A stretch of DNA of 64,000 bases from Autumnicola patrickiae (GCF_031846525.1 NZ_JAVRHM010000016.1:49635-113634); one strand, 5' to 3'; numbered from the stretch's first letter, positions 8,485 through 18,480 are shown. A program made the numbers and translations. Notes: generated by a model from the letters alone, not told the origin.

Positions 8485-10641
8485 TTAATTCCAGATATTC
8501 TTGTTCTCCTCCCTGCCAGTGCGGTAGTTCTCTATAATATCAACAGCTTCTTCTACTAAGGAGACAGGAAATTTGCAGGTTTTGTTCTGGCAAACATAAA
8601 TAAGCGTTTCCTCCTCAACAAGTTTGCTTTTTAGGAGTGGCAGGTTTTCTTTTTTGCCGCCCATGAAAATTGATGTTGGTAAATATTCTTTCTGAATAGC
8701 AAAGTTTTTGTCTTGAGCGTCTGCACCCATAATGGCAATTTCGTAAGCTCCAAAAGCTTTGGTGCCAATTAATTTTGTCCAATTTGCGTAAAAAGATGGC
8801 TCCTCCATCGCCTGATCATACATCTGCCCAAGCATTTCTTCGCTCATTGTGAGATAGTCTTCCTTTTCCAGCAGTGTACCAAGGGCAAAGAGATTTTGTG
8901 CCATCACCGAATTTGAAGAAGGGATCACATTATCATCCAGCTCCATTTTTCTGGCGACAAGATTGTTGTGATCACTGGAAGTATAGTAAAACATACCACT
9001 TTCTTCATCTCTAAAATTTTTAATAGCAATACCGATGATTTTCTGTGCTTTTCGCAGCCATTCAATATCCAGGGTTACCTGATAAAGATTTATATAAGCG
9101 CGGCTTAATAATGCATAATCATCCAGAAATGCATTTATCTGGCCTTTGCCATCCTTATAGCTTCTCCATAGACTATAATCAGGGTTTAGCATTTTTGTGG
9201 TAAGAAAATCGGCGCATTTTACTGCTCTATTCAAATATTCCTCATTTCGCAGGGCTAAAAAAGCATCCAAATAGGCGTCTACCATTAAGGCATTCCAGGA
9301 GGTGAGGGATTTATCATCAACTTTGGGACGATTTCTGCTTTCTCTTTCCTCCAGAAGCTTTTCCCTGGCATCGTTAAGATTAGCTTTAAATTCCTTATAA
9401 TCCAAACCTTCTTCACGAACAAAATCTTCAGGGGAAGACCTGCGGTATAGAATATTCTTTCCTTTTTCCCAGTTGCCGTAAGGTTCAATGTTATAATAAT
9501 TCGTCACCAGCTCAACTTCAGAACCACTCAAAGTATTGCGGAGTTCTTCAGTAGACCATACATAATATTTACCCTCTTCCCCGTCAGTATCAGCATTTAG
9601 AGAAGAATAGAAACCACCCTCATTATTTGACAATTCCCGCTCAACAAACTCCAGGCTTTCCTCTATAACAGCTTTGTATTCTTCTGAAGGTATAACTTTA
9701 TAAGCCTTGGAATACAAACTTATTAACTGCGCGTTATCGTAAAGCATTTTCTCAAAGTGCGGAATCAGCCATTCGGGATCTGTAGTGTACCGGGAAAATC
9801 CACCACCTAATTGATCATAAATTCCTCCCCGGGCCATGTTGTCCAGAGTGGTCTTTACCATCTCCAGTACTTCTTCATCTTCCGTTAGATAATAATGCTG
9901 CAAAAGAGCCTCCCAACTTACTGGTAACGGAAATTTCTGCTCTCCCTGGTAACCACCGCTTTCCCTGTCAAACCTGGGTTCCCAGACTTCCATAATAGAA
10001 AGGTAGTCTGCTTCGGAAATTTCATTTTTCTGCGCACCAAGATTACCAAGAATGTTCGTACTTCTAATTCCTTCAGTTAAAGCGTTTGCGGTTTCTACTA
10101 AAGATTCCTTGTCTTCTTTATAAACCGTGGCAATTTTAGTTAGAATATTCTTCCATTCTTCAGGCGGGAAATAAGTTCCTGCAAAAAATGGTTTTCCATC
10201 TGGAAGTGCTACAGCATTTAAAGGCCAGCCACCGCTACCGTTTAAAAGCTGTGCGGCATTCATATAAATTTTATCAATGTCTGGACGTTCTTCGCGGTCA
10301 ATTTTTATAGAAACAAAATCACGGTTCATAATCGCAGCCACGCTGGAATCCATAAAACTTTCCCTTTCCATCACATGGCACCAGTGACAGGAAGCGTAAC
10401 CAACGCTAATTATGATGGGCTTATCTTCTTCTTTTGCTTTTTCAATAGCTTCAGGCCCCCATTCGTACCAATCTACAGGATTATCTGCATGCTCTCTTAA
10501 ATAAGGGCTACTGGCATTGGCAAGACGATTTTCTTTGTCACCCGATTCCTGTTTTGTGTCTTTACACCCTGTCAAGAAGCATGTGGTAATGATTAAAAAG
10601 CTGGTTATCGATAAGAATCTGAAGTTTATTCTAAATGCCAT
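8485..10641 (-). CDS. DUF255 thioredoxin-domain protein (YyaL/SPATA20 family), predicted lipoprotein
   Basis: The 718-residue protein starts with a lipoprotein signal (FLTGC, C26). A DUF255 thioredoxin-like domain follows, with the family opening LANASSPYLREHADNPVDW and the active-site-like CHWCH at residues 85-89. The rest (about 250-690) resembles the alpha/alpha-toroid found C-terminally in YyaL proteins (GGIYDQLGGGFSRYTTD; PHFEKMLYDNAQL). Size and architecture match the family, whose biochemical role is not established. The lipoprotein signal implies anchoring outside the cytoplasm, so a redox or chaperone function in the envelope is only an inference. The gene looks monocistronic. Confidence 0.88.
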   Translation of the reverse strand: MAFRINFRFLSITSFLIITTCFLTGCKDTKQESGDKENRLANASSPYLREHADNPVDWYEWGPEAIEKAKEEDKPIIISVGYASCHWCHVMERESFMDSSVAAIMNRDFVSIKIDREERPDIDKIYMNAAQLLNGSGGWPLNAVALPDGKPFFAGTYFPPEEWKNILTKIATVYKEDKESLVETANALTEGIRSTNILGNLGAQKNEISEADYLSIMEVWEPRFDRESGGYQGEQKFPLPVSWEALLQHYYLTEDEEVLEMVKTTLDNMARGGIYDQLGGGFSRYTTDPEWLIPHFEKMLYDNAQLISLYSKAYKVIPSEEYKAVIEESLEFVERELSNNEGGFYSSLNADTDGEEGKYYVWSTEELRNTLSGSEVELVTNYYNIEPYGNWEKGKNILYRRSSPEDFVREEGLDYKEFKANLNDAREKLLEERESRNRPKVDDKSLTSWNALMVDAYLDAFLALRNEEYLNRAVKCADFLTTKMLNPDYSLWRSYKDGKGQINAFLDDYALLSRAYINLYQVTLDIEWLRKAQKIIGIAIKNFRDEESGMFYYTSSDHNNLVARKMELDDNVIPSSNSVMAQNLFALGTLLEKEDYLTMSEEMLGQMYDQAMEEPSFYANWTKLIGTKAFGAYEIAIMGADAQDKNFAIQKEYLPTSIFMGGKKENLPLLKSKLVEEETLIYVCQNKTCKFPVSLVEEAVDIIENYRTGREENKNIWN

Positions 10642-10748
10642 GGCTATTATTCAATTTTCACGGGATAAATATAGAAGAATTTAAAGCCGGTAAGAAACTT
10701 ATCTAATTTTTAATGCTGATGTATTTATCCATCTGAAGCTTAAACCTT

Positions 10749-11198
10749 CTAATTGAGATTTCTTTTTTCGACAAAAAACCGTTTCAGTAAATCTGAAGCT
10801 TCACGTTCCATAATTCCAGATTTCACCTTTGTTTTAGGATGTAGCTGAACACCCATTGTCCTGAAGCCGCGCTGCAGGTCGTTTGCCGCATAAACCAATT
10901 GTGAAAGCTGGCTCCAGTATAAAGCACCGGCGCACATCTGGCAAGGTTCCAAAGTCACATACATCGTGCAGCCCTTCAAATATTTTCCGCCTAAAAAGTT
11001 TGCGGCAGCCGTGATTGCCTGCATTTCTGCATGGGCAGTAACATCATGGAGGGTTTCAGTTAAATTATGTCCTCTGGCTATTATTTTACCATTGATTACC
11101 ACCACGACGCCAACAGGAATTTCCCCTTTTTGATAAGCAGCATGAGCTTCATCCATAGCTTTTTTCATAAAATAGGCGTCATCAAAGGGTTTTATCAT
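10749..11198 (-). CDS. tadA: tRNA-specific adenosine deaminase
   Basis: The 149-residue cytidine/deoxycytidylate-deaminase-fold protein has the zinc and catalytic motif HAE at 56-58 and PCQMC at 85-89. TadA converts A34 to inosine in the wobble position of tRNA-Arg, an essential reaction in most bacteria. Length and the GEIPVGVVVV segment fit TadA better than guanine or cytosine deaminases. The first ATG is kept because TadA proteins normally have about ten residues before the helix starting at M11. Confidence 0.88.
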   Translation of the reverse strand: MIKPFDDAYFMKKAMDEAHAAYQKGEIPVGVVVVINGKIIARGHNLTETLHDVTAHAEMQAITAAANFLGGKYLKGCTMYVTLEPCQMCAGALYWSQLSQLVYAANDLQRGFRTMGVQLHPKTKVKSGIMEREASDLLKRFFVEKRNLN

Positions 11199-11485
11199 AT
11201 CCTGTTTTTACTCGATACATCGAGATTTATATGTCCCAAAAGCTTCCCCCCGAAGTTTATATTATCGCTAATAAAATTCTTTTAAGGAGCTTCGGGATAG
11301 TTTACTTCGGAAAGGTAAAAATTAAAAATTAACCCGAAGAATAGATTTATTAATATTCTTATGCCTGATATTTCCGGGCTTTAATTTCTGCTTCTATCTT
11401 TACAGAAAATTAAGTACTTCTATTAAAGGTAGAAATACGAACTGATTTTTTCAGGAAAAACAGATGATAAATTTTAAATTTAATA

Positions 11486-13264
11486 ATGGCAGGAAAGCTT
11501 TTAAATAATATCAATTCCCCAAACGATCTGAGAAAATTATCTCCGGAAGAATTAAAACATCTGGCAGGGGAACTTAGGAAATTTATAATTGATATCGTCG
11601 CCACTAAAGAAGGTCATCTCGGCGCCAGCCTGGGAGTTGTGGAGCTAACCATCGCCTTGCATTACGCTTTTAACACGCCTGAAGATCTGCTGGTTTGGGA
11701 TGTGGGACACCAGGCGTACGGACATAAAATTTTAACCGGACGCAGGGAAATTTTTGAAACAAACCGCCGTTTAAACGGAATTAGCGGATTTCCAAAACGT
11801 GAGGAAAGCATTTACGATACTTTTGGGACAGGACATTCCTCAACTTCAATTTCTGCAGCCCTGGGAATGGCTATTGCCTCAAACCTTAAGGGAGAAACAG
11901 AAAAACAGCATATTGCCGTTATTGGAGATGCATCTATAGCCAGCGGAATGGCGTTCGAGGGGTTAAATCACGCCGGGGTTTCCAAAGCTAACCTGCTTGT
12001 TGTTTTAAATGATAATGCAATAGGAATAGATCCCAGTGTAGGCGCTTTAAAGCAATATCTCACCAAAGCTAAAGTAGGATATAAACCGGCGCAGAATAAT
12101 ATGATTGAAGCCCTCAATTTTAAATATTTTGGCCCTGTAGACGGGCACGATCTGGATTCGCTTTTAAAAACTTTTTCAGAGTTAAAGGAAATACCGGGTC
12201 CAAAGTTTCTTCATGTAATTACCAAAAAAGGAAAGGGTCTAAAAAAAGCTGAAGAAGACCAGGTGAAATACCATGCTCCGGGAAAATTTCAACCCGATAC
12301 CGGCGAACTTTTACCTTATGATACTGAAGGTTTACCGCTAAAATATCAGGATGTTTTTGGATTGACATTGGTAGAGCTAGCAAAAGGTAATGAGAAAATC
12401 ATTGGTATTACGCCTGCAATGCCTACTGGCAGCTCCCTTAAATATATGATGGAAGCCTTTCCCGAAAAGGCTTTTGATGTGGGAATTGCAGAGCAACATG
12501 CGGTGACCCTTGCAGCGGGTATGGCTACACAGGGATTTGCAGTTTTCTGTGCGATCTACTCCACGTTTTTGCAAAGGGCATACGATCAATTAATTCACGA
12601 TGTGGCTATACAAAATCTTCCGGTGGTGTTTTGCCTGGACCGTGCAGGACTGGTTGGGGAAGATGGAGCCACCCATCACGGGATTTTTGATATTGCGTAT
12701 TTAAGATGTATCCCAAACATGCTTATTGCTGCGCCTTCCAACGAAGTACAGCTCCGGAATTTGCTTTATACTGCACAGCTGGATTTAAAACATCCCCTGG
12801 CAATCCGATATCCACGGGGCCGCGGAGTCAAAGCCGAATGGGATCTTCCGTTTGAGGAAATGAAAATCGGAAAAGGTCTCTGTCTTGACTCAGGATCGAA
12901 AATTGCCATTTTAAGCATAGGTCCTATGGCCGCCAATGTTTCTGAAGCTATTGAAGGATTAGATCCTTCAGAAAAAGAAAAAGTGGGTCATTATGATATG
13001 ATTTTTGTGAAACCGCTGGATGAAAAGTTGCTTCAGGAGGTCTTCAGAAGGTATAAGACAGTAATTACTGTAGAAGATGGGGCAGTTAGAGGCGGTTTTG
13101 GGAGCGCTGTATTGGAATTTGCTTCAGAAATGGATTTTAAAGGTAAAATCAGGTGCCTGGGAGTGCCAGATAATTTTATTGAACAAGGAAATGTATCTGA
13201 ATTACAAGAAATCTCCGGAATTAGCGTTCAAAATATACTGGCACTTTTAAAAACGCTGGTTTAA
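11486..13264 (+). CDS. dxs: 1-deoxy-D-xylulose-5-phosphate synthase
   Basis: This 592-residue thiamine-diphosphate enzyme joins pyruvate and glyceraldehyde 3-phosphate in the first step of the MEP isoprenoid pathway. Visible features are the FGTGHSSTSISAALGMA segment, a GDAS(x)nND thiamine-diphosphate and magnesium motif (GDASIASGMAFEGLNHAG ... LNDNAIGID), the transketolase-type DRAGLVGEDGATHHGIFD, and a C-terminal transketolase domain. The start lies in an AT-rich leader. The downstream DUF3078 gene begins 36 bp later but has its own promoter-like box, so the two may be only partly co-transcribed. Confidence 0.95.
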   Translation: MAGKLLNNINSPNDLRKLSPEELKHLAGELRKFIIDIVATKEGHLGASLGVVELTIALHYAFNTPEDLLVWDVGHQAYGHKILTGRREIFETNRRLNGISGFPKREESIYDTFGTGHSSTSISAALGMAIASNLKGETEKQHIAVIGDASIASGMAFEGLNHAGVSKANLLVVLNDNAIGIDPSVGALKQYLTKAKVGYKPAQNNMIEALNFKYFGPVDGHDLDSLLKTFSELKEIPGPKFLHVITKKGKGLKKAEEDQVKYHAPGKFQPDTGELLPYDTEGLPLKYQDVFGLTLVELAKGNEKIIGITPAMPTGSSLKYMMEAFPEKAFDVGIAEQHAVTLAAGMATQGFAVFCAIYSTFLQRAYDQLIHDVAIQNLPVVFCLDRAGLVGEDGATHHGIFDIAYLRCIPNMLIAAPSNEVQLRNLLYTAQLDLKHPLAIRYPRGRGVKAEWDLPFEEMKIGKGLCLDSGSKIAILSIGPMAANVSEAIEGLDPSEKEKVGHYDMIFVKPLDEKLLQEVFRRYKTVITVEDGAVRGGFGSAVLEFASEMDFKGKIRCLGVPDNFIEQGNVSELQEISGISVQNILALLKTLV

Positions 13265-13270
13265 AATTTC

Positions 13271-13278
13271 TATTTTTG
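13271..13278 (+). promoter_or_regulatory. -7 box (TATTTTTG) of the DUF3078 gene
   Basis: Matches the Bacteroidota TANNTTTG consensus 22 bp before the start codon, just after the dxs stop. No good -33 TTG is visible, so it may be a weak internal promoter. Confidence 0.45.
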
Positions 13279-13300
13279 CAATTCCGAGAATTTATCTAAA

Positions 13301-14308
13301 ATGAAAATCAGATTATTAAGTTTAATCCTGTGCCTTTATTCTATATCATCCTTTTCTTCAAATTTCTATCAGATACCTGTTATAATCATTGATACAACAG
13401 AGGCCGAAAGGAATAGCATTGTCCAGGATTCAGTAGAGACAGATGTTGTTAATTACTGGGACGAGAAAAATGCTGTGGGGCTGGATTTTAGCGAAGTTGC
13501 TTTTATAAACTGGAGCAGTGGTGGTAATAATTCAGTTTCGGCTTTAATTCATGGGGATTTTGAACGTAATTATAAAAAAGAGCTTACCAATTGGAGAAAT
13601 TCGGCAATTATCAGGTATGGTATCAATGCTCAGGAAGGGCGTGAAATAAGAAAGACTGAAGATGAACTGGTAATAAGTTCTTCTTTTGGTTCCAGAAGAG
13701 ATTCTACTTCTAACTGGTACTATTCAGCAAAAATGGATTTTAATACGCAATTCACAAACGGTTACCGTTATCCCGATACAGAAAATCCTATTTCTAAATT
13801 TATGGCGCCGGGATATTTGTTTCTTGGGGTGGGAGCAGAATTTTCCCATCCTAATGAAGATCTAACGGCCTATTTTTCTCCTATCACCCAAAAATCGACT
13901 TTTGTTCTGGACCAGCGCCTGGCCAATGAAGGGATGTTTGGTGTCACCCCCGCGGTAAGGGACGAGGACGGAAATTTGATTGAGAAAGGTGAAAAAGTAA
14001 GAACAGAATTCGGTATGCTGCTTACCAGTAAATTTTCTAAGGAGATTTTTGAGAATGTAAATCTTAGAAACAGGCTCAGCCTCTATTCAGATTACCTCAA
14101 TAAATTCGGAAATATTGATGTAGACTGGCAGGTAAACGTTAATTTAAAAGTCAACGATTTTATAAAAGCTAACGTAGGTTCGCAGATTCGTTATGACGAC
14201 GATGTAAAATATAAAGAAGATATCGATGGCGATGGAGAACTGGAAACCACGGGGCCAAGAATTCAGTTTAAGCAGACCCTGGGAATAGGCGTAGTCTATG
14301 AGTTCTAA
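13301..14308 (+). CDS. DUF3078 family secreted protein, probable outer-membrane barrel
   Basis: 335 residues with an N-terminal signal peptide (about 1-20). The body shows the DUF3078 signature, including an early NYWDEKNAVGLDFSEVAFINWSSGG-like stretch and alternating hydrophobic and polar strands ending in aromatic Phe (GVVYEF), as expected of a small outer-membrane beta-barrel. Molecular function of the family is unknown. It follows dxs closely and converges with the dGTPase gene. Confidence 0.8.
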   Translation: MKIRLLSLILCLYSISSFSSNFYQIPVIIIDTTEAERNSIVQDSVETDVVNYWDEKNAVGLDFSEVAFINWSSGGNNSVSALIHGDFERNYKKELTNWRNSAIIRYGINAQEGREIRKTEDELVISSSFGSRRDSTSNWYYSAKMDFNTQFTNGYRYPDTENPISKFMAPGYLFLGVGAEFSHPNEDLTAYFSPITQKSTFVLDQRLANEGMFGVTPAVRDEDGNLIEKGEKVRTEFGMLLTSKFSKEIFENVNLRNRLSLYSDYLNKFGNIDVDWQVNVNLKVNDFIKANVGSQIRYDDDVKYKEDIDGDGELETTGPRIQFKQTLGIGVVYEF

Positions 14309-14347
14309 ATTTTTAAACCTTAACTTTAAAAGCTATTTCTGGCGGAA

Positions 14348-15691
14348 TTAAATTCTAAAGCCTTTATATTTTTCAAAAGAAGCCACCGTAAATCCGTCTG
14401 TAAGAGAAGCTGTGTACGAACAGATTTGTAACAGACTTTCATAAACAGATTGTCCTTCAGCAATGTTCAGTTTGGGAACAGATCGTTTCACCAATTTATG
14501 AAAATTAGATTCTGAATCTGATTCTTCGGGTAAAAATGCGTGCGTGTATGTATCCAGTAAGTGAGTGAGCATTTTATAACCTGCTATTTCTTTGCCTATC
14601 ACTTCTTCGCTCTGGTAGATGCGCTCTACACTTATTTTAATGATGTCCTTGATCTGTGCTTCAAAACTGCTATTATCGAACAGGGATTTGTGAAATTCCC
14701 CGGCAAGAATAGCTTCTTCATTTTTAAGGAAGATTTCCACAGCTTCGGTAATCAGGGTGTTTATGGCAAGGGCTCTTAAATAGCTCAGCCTGTCTGCAGT
14801 ATTGGTAAGACTGTTGTATTTAGAGGTATTAATGCTGTTTTTTACCAGTTTTATTAAATATTCCAGCGCATATTCTTCGTCGATTAATCCAAGATTAATA
14901 CCGTCTTCAAAGTCAATAATAGTATAGCAAATATCATCTGCAGCTTCAACAAGAAAGGCTAAAGGGTGCCTCGAAAAACCCACATTATCGCCCTTTCTGG
15001 TTTGGCTTAGTCCCAGTTCTTCTGCCACTTCCCGGAAAATTTCCTTTTCAGATTGAAAGAATCCGAATTTTTTGTCACCAATATTTATAGAGGGCTTATG
15101 CGGAAGGGATTCCTTAGGATATTTCGTGAAAGCTCCTAAAGTAGCGTATGAAAGCCGAATTCCGCCATCAATTCCGGGCCTGTTTTCGGTTAAAATTTTG
15201 AATCCGTTGGCGTTGCCTTCAAATTTTGCCAGATCCTGAAATTCGGTGGCAGTGAGTTGTTTTTTGAAGCGTTGCCCGTTACCATGGCTGAAGTATTCTC
15301 CTATTGCCTTTTCTCCGGAATGCCCGAACGGCGGATTACCAATGTCGTGGGCCAGAGAGGCAGCGGCAACAATAGCTCCAAAATCGTTCATCTGGTAACC
15401 ATGAATTGTGGAAAGGTGCGGATGTTTTTCTAAAATTTTCTGGCCTGCCAACCTTCCCAAAGATCGTCCTACTACCGACACTTCCAGGCTGTGCGTTAGC
15501 CGTGTATGAACAAAATCTGTCTTTGAAAGCGGAATCACCTGAGTTTTATCCTGAAGACTGCGGAAGGCCGAGGAAAAAATAATCCGGTCATAATCAACCT
15601 CGAATCCTAAGCGGGTTTCGTTTTGTTCTTTTCTAAGTCTTTTGTGCGTATCGCCGTAGCGTTTAAGTGACAGGAGTTGTTCCCAGTTCAT
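14348..15691 (-). CDS. dgt: Deoxyguanosinetriphosphate triphosphohydrolase (HD superfamily)
   Basis: The 447-residue HD-domain protein carries the family motifs HTRLTHSLEV and AHDIGNPPFGHSGE, giving the metal-binding H...HD...D set. A central conserved arginine and phosphate region (FEGNANGFKILT) is also typical. Dgt-type enzymes cleave dGTP or other dNTPs to the deoxynucleoside and triphosphate, tuning dNTP pools. It lies directly downstream of nrdBA on the same strand, which fits a role balancing ribonucleotide reduction, although 200 bp with a hairpin separates them. Confidence 0.9.
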   Translation of the reverse strand: MNWEQLLSLKRYGDTHKRLRKEQNETRLGFEVDYDRIIFSSAFRSLQDKTQVIPLSKTDFVHTRLTHSLEVSVVGRSLGRLAGQKILEKHPHLSTIHGYQMNDFGAIVAAASLAHDIGNPPFGHSGEKAIGEYFSHGNGQRFKKQLTATEFQDLAKFEGNANGFKILTENRPGIDGGIRLSYATLGAFTKYPKESLPHKPSINIGDKKFGFFQSEKEIFREVAEELGLSQTRKGDNVGFSRHPLAFLVEAADDICYTIIDFEDGINLGLIDEEYALEYLIKLVKNSINTSKYNSLTNTADRLSYLRALAINTLITEAVEIFLKNEEAILAGEFHKSLFDNSSFEAQIKDIIKISVERIYQSEEVIGKEIAGYKMLTHLLDTYTHAFLPEESDSESNFHKLVKRSVPKLNIAEGQSVYESLLQICSYTASLTDGFTVASFEKYKGFRI

Positions 15692-15838
15692 TATTCTTTG
15701 TTGTGTTTGCGTTAGGGATTGAGCGACATGTTTGAGCTATCAAAATTTTTCATTTTGAAGCGAGTAGCGAAAGCCCGACCCAAAGGGTAACGCCATAAAA
15801 ACTGAAACAAAAATAACAAAACACAGCGGCTTTTAATT

Positions 15839-15862
15839 ACCCCTCGCTAAAAAAGGAGGGGT
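15839..15862. terminator. Hairpin downstream of nrdA
   Basis: A 7-bp stem (ACCCCTC with GAGGGGT) and a 10-nt loop, with TTTTT on the plus side and AATTAAAA on the minus side. It resembles the common Flavobacteria C-rich/G-rich hairpin and is a plausible but imperfect terminator for the nrd genes. Confidence 0.5.
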
Positions 15863-15875
15863 TTTTAATTACATG

Positions 15876-15898
15876 CCGATAATTGCCATTTTAAGAGC
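15876..15898 (-). repeat. Dispersed 25-bp repeat, copy 1
   Basis: Carries the core AAAATGGCAATTATCG in minus orientation. It includes the nrdA stop codon, so the end of nrdA and the repeat overlap by eight bases. Confidence 0.75.
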
Positions 15899-18350
15899 CA
15901 CACATTAAACAGTCGTCACCTTCGCCTTCTTTGGATTGTGCGATGATCGCACGTAACTCTTCCGGAGAAAGGGAACTTTCGTCTGTAACCACGTTTGCAG
16001 GGGCCGACTCTTTATTGTGTACTATTTCGGCAGCACGTTCCGGAGCTTTTTGAGTGGTTTCAGCTATTGGTTCTGCTTTTTTCTCCTTTTCCAGGGTAAA
16101 TTTTATAGCATCTACGGCGCTTTTGGTCCTTAAATAGTACATTCCGGTTTTTAATCCGCTTTTCCAGGCGTAGAAATGCATGGAGGTGAGTTTCCCGTAG
16201 TTCGCATTTTCCATAAACAGGTTGAGCGACTGTGACTGGTCTATAAAGTAACCACGCTGGCGGGACATATCAATAATATCCTTCATGCTGAGTTCCCAAA
16301 CAGTCTTGTAAAGCTCCTTAAGTTCCTGCGGAATCACATCTATATCCTGAACCGACCCGTTATTTCTCATAATGGCGTTTTTTACATCATCTGTCCAAAG
16401 ATTCTGCTCCACAAGATCTTCCAGCAGGTGTTTATTAACCACAATAAATTCTCCGGAAAGTACGCGACGGGTGTAAATATTGGAGGTGTAAGGCTCAAAA
16501 GCCTCATTATTACCCAAAATCTGTGAAGTGGAAGCGGTTGGCATAGGTGCAACAAGAAGTGAATTTCGCACTCCGTTTTTCACTACCTGTTTGCGCAGTT
16601 TTGCCCACTCCCATCTTCCACTAAGGTCTTCATCTTTTATTCCCCAGAGATTATACTGAAATTCTCCCTGACTTATTGGAGAGCCTTCAAAAGTAGAATA
16701 TGGTCCTTCTTCTTTGGCCAATTCCATAGAAGCTGTAACTGCAGCGAAGTATAAAGTCTCAAAAATATCCTGATTAAGCGCTTTTGCCTCATCACTTGTA
16801 AACGGAAGCCTGAGTTTGATAAATGTATCTGCCAGCCCCTGAACTCCAAGTCCTACCGGCCGATGCCGCATGTTGGAATTTTCAGCTTCTTTTACCGGAT
16901 AATAATTGCGGTCAATTACCTTGTTCAGGTTTTTAGTTACACGTTTGGTGATTTTATAAAGCTCTTTATGATCAAATTCCCCATTTTTCACGAACATTGG
17001 CAAAGCAATGGAAGCCAGGTTACAAACCGCAACTTCATCCGGACTCGTATATTCGAGAATTTCAGTACACAAGTTTGAAGAGCGGATGGTTCCCAGGTTT
17101 TTTTGATTCGACTTTCTATTCGCCGAATCTTTATATAACATATAAGGCGTTCCGGTTTCTATCTGGGATTCCAGGATTTTCTCCCAAAGTTCCCGGGCTT
17201 TAATTGTTCTTCGTCCTTTTCCTTCAGCTTCATACTGCGTATAAAGCTTTTCAAATTCCTCGCCGTGGATATCAAATAATCCCGGACATTCATGTGGGCA
17301 CATTAAAGTCCATTCAGCATTTTCCTCTACACGTTTCATAAAAAGATCTGGCATCCACATGGCGTAGAATAAATCACGCGCACGCATTTCTTCTTTTCCG
17401 TGGTTCTTTTTAAGGTCAAGAAAATCGAAAATATCGGCGTGCCATGGTTCTACATACATGGCAAAAGAACCTTTACGCTTTCCGCCACCTTGGTCTACAT
17501 AACGGGCGGTATCGTTAAATACCCTTAGCATGGGAACTATTCCGTTAGAAGTTCCATTGGTTCCGGAAATGTAGGAGCCTGTTGCCCTAACATTGTGGAT
17601 AGAGAGGCCTATCCCACCTGCAGATTGGGAAATTTTTGCAGTTTGTTTTAAGGTGTCGTAAATACCATCGATACTGTCATCTTTCATGGTAAGCAGAAAG
17701 CAGGACGACATTTGTGGTTTTGGTGTACCGGAGTTGAAAAGTGTTGGGGTAGCGTGCGTAAAATATTTTTTAGACATTAACTCATAAGTCTCTATGGCGG
17801 CCTCAATATCGTCCAGGTGAATACCTATAGAAACACGCATAAGCATGTGTTGCGGGCGTTCAGCAATTTTGCCGTTTAATTTGAGCAAATAGGAACGCTC
17901 CAGGGTTTTAAAACCGAAATAATCGTAGCCAAAATCGCGGTTGTAAATAATCGTGGAGTCCAGTAATTCTTTGTTTTTCTGAATCACTTCATGAACATCA
18001 TCTGCCAGTAAAGGTGCTTTTTCACCGGTTCTTGGATTGATGTATTCATAAAGATCGGTCATTACTTCAGAGAAAGTCTTCTTCGTATTTTTATGAAGGT
18101 TGGAAACCGAAATGCGTGCAGCAAGTTTAGCGTAATCGGGATGAGAAGTGGTCATCGTGGCGGCAATTTCCGCAGCAAGATTATCAAGTTCGCTGGTAGT
18201 TACATTATCGTATAAACCTTCAATTACACGCATTGCAACTTTTACGGGATCCACCAGTTCATTAAGCCCGTAACAAAGTTTTTTAACGCGGGCGGTTATC
18301 TTGTCGAACATTACGGGTTCTCTGTGCCCGTCTCTTTTTACTACATACAT
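15891..18350 (-). CDS. nrdA: Ribonucleoside-diphosphate reductase, large (alpha) subunit, class Ia
   Basis: 819 residues. An N-terminal ATP-cone (about 1-95; VVKRDGHREPVMFDKITARV) implies allosteric overall-activity control by ATP/dATP. The barrel carries the redox cysteine in SSCFLL, the radical-site N-x-C-x-E (SNLCTEI), and the radical-transfer tyrosines in GMYYLRTKSA. The C-terminus ends DDCLMCGS, the swinging CxxC that accepts electrons from thioredoxin or glutaredoxin. It reduces NDPs to dNDPs with NrdB, whose gene lies 131 bp upstream. The intergenic gap contains REP-like palindromes, and a dispersed repeat covers the stop codon. Confidence 0.96.
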   Translation of the reverse strand: MYVVKRDGHREPVMFDKITARVKKLCYGLNELVDPVKVAMRVIEGLYDNVTTSELDNLAAEIAATMTTSHPDYAKLAARISVSNLHKNTKKTFSEVMTDLYEYINPRTGEKAPLLADDVHEVIQKNKELLDSTIIYNRDFGYDYFGFKTLERSYLLKLNGKIAERPQHMLMRVSIGIHLDDIEAAIETYELMSKKYFTHATPTLFNSGTPKPQMSSCFLLTMKDDSIDGIYDTLKQTAKISQSAGGIGLSIHNVRATGSYISGTNGTSNGIVPMLRVFNDTARYVDQGGGKRKGSFAMYVEPWHADIFDFLDLKKNHGKEEMRARDLFYAMWMPDLFMKRVEENAEWTLMCPHECPGLFDIHGEEFEKLYTQYEAEGKGRRTIKARELWEKILESQIETGTPYMLYKDSANRKSNQKNLGTIRSSNLCTEILEYTSPDEVAVCNLASIALPMFVKNGEFDHKELYKITKRVTKNLNKVIDRNYYPVKEAENSNMRHRPVGLGVQGLADTFIKLRLPFTSDEAKALNQDIFETLYFAAVTASMELAKEEGPYSTFEGSPISQGEFQYNLWGIKDEDLSGRWEWAKLRKQVVKNGVRNSLLVAPMPTASTSQILGNNEAFEPYTSNIYTRRVLSGEFIVVNKHLLEDLVEQNLWTDDVKNAIMRNNGSVQDIDVIPQELKELYKTVWELSMKDIIDMSRQRGYFIDQSQSLNLFMENANYGKLTSMHFYAWKSGLKTGMYYLRTKSAVDAIKFTLEKEKKAEPIAETTQKAPERAAEIVHNKESAPANVVTDESSLSPEELRAIIAQSKEGEGDDCLMCGS

Positions 18351-18364
18351 AATACTAATATTTT

Positions 18365-18480
18365 GAGCCCCTCCCGACCTCCCCGAAGGGGAGGAGTTGT
18401 GGACGTTAATTCTCTAAGTGTGCTTCCCTGTAATGGAGCCGGGGAAGATGGTTTTATTCCCCCTTTGGGGGTTAGGGGGC
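18365..18480. repeat. REP-like palindromic element between nrdB and nrdA
   Basis: The 130-bp gap is almost filled by C-rich and G-rich palindromes: CCTCCCC-GAA-GGGGAGG at 18378-18394 and CCCCCTTTGGGGG at 18459-18471. The outer ends (GAGCCCC and GGGGGCTT) are roughly complementary. It looks like a two-hairpin repetitive extragenic element. It could reduce nrdA expression relative to nrdB or act as an mRNA stabiliser. Confidence 0.65.
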
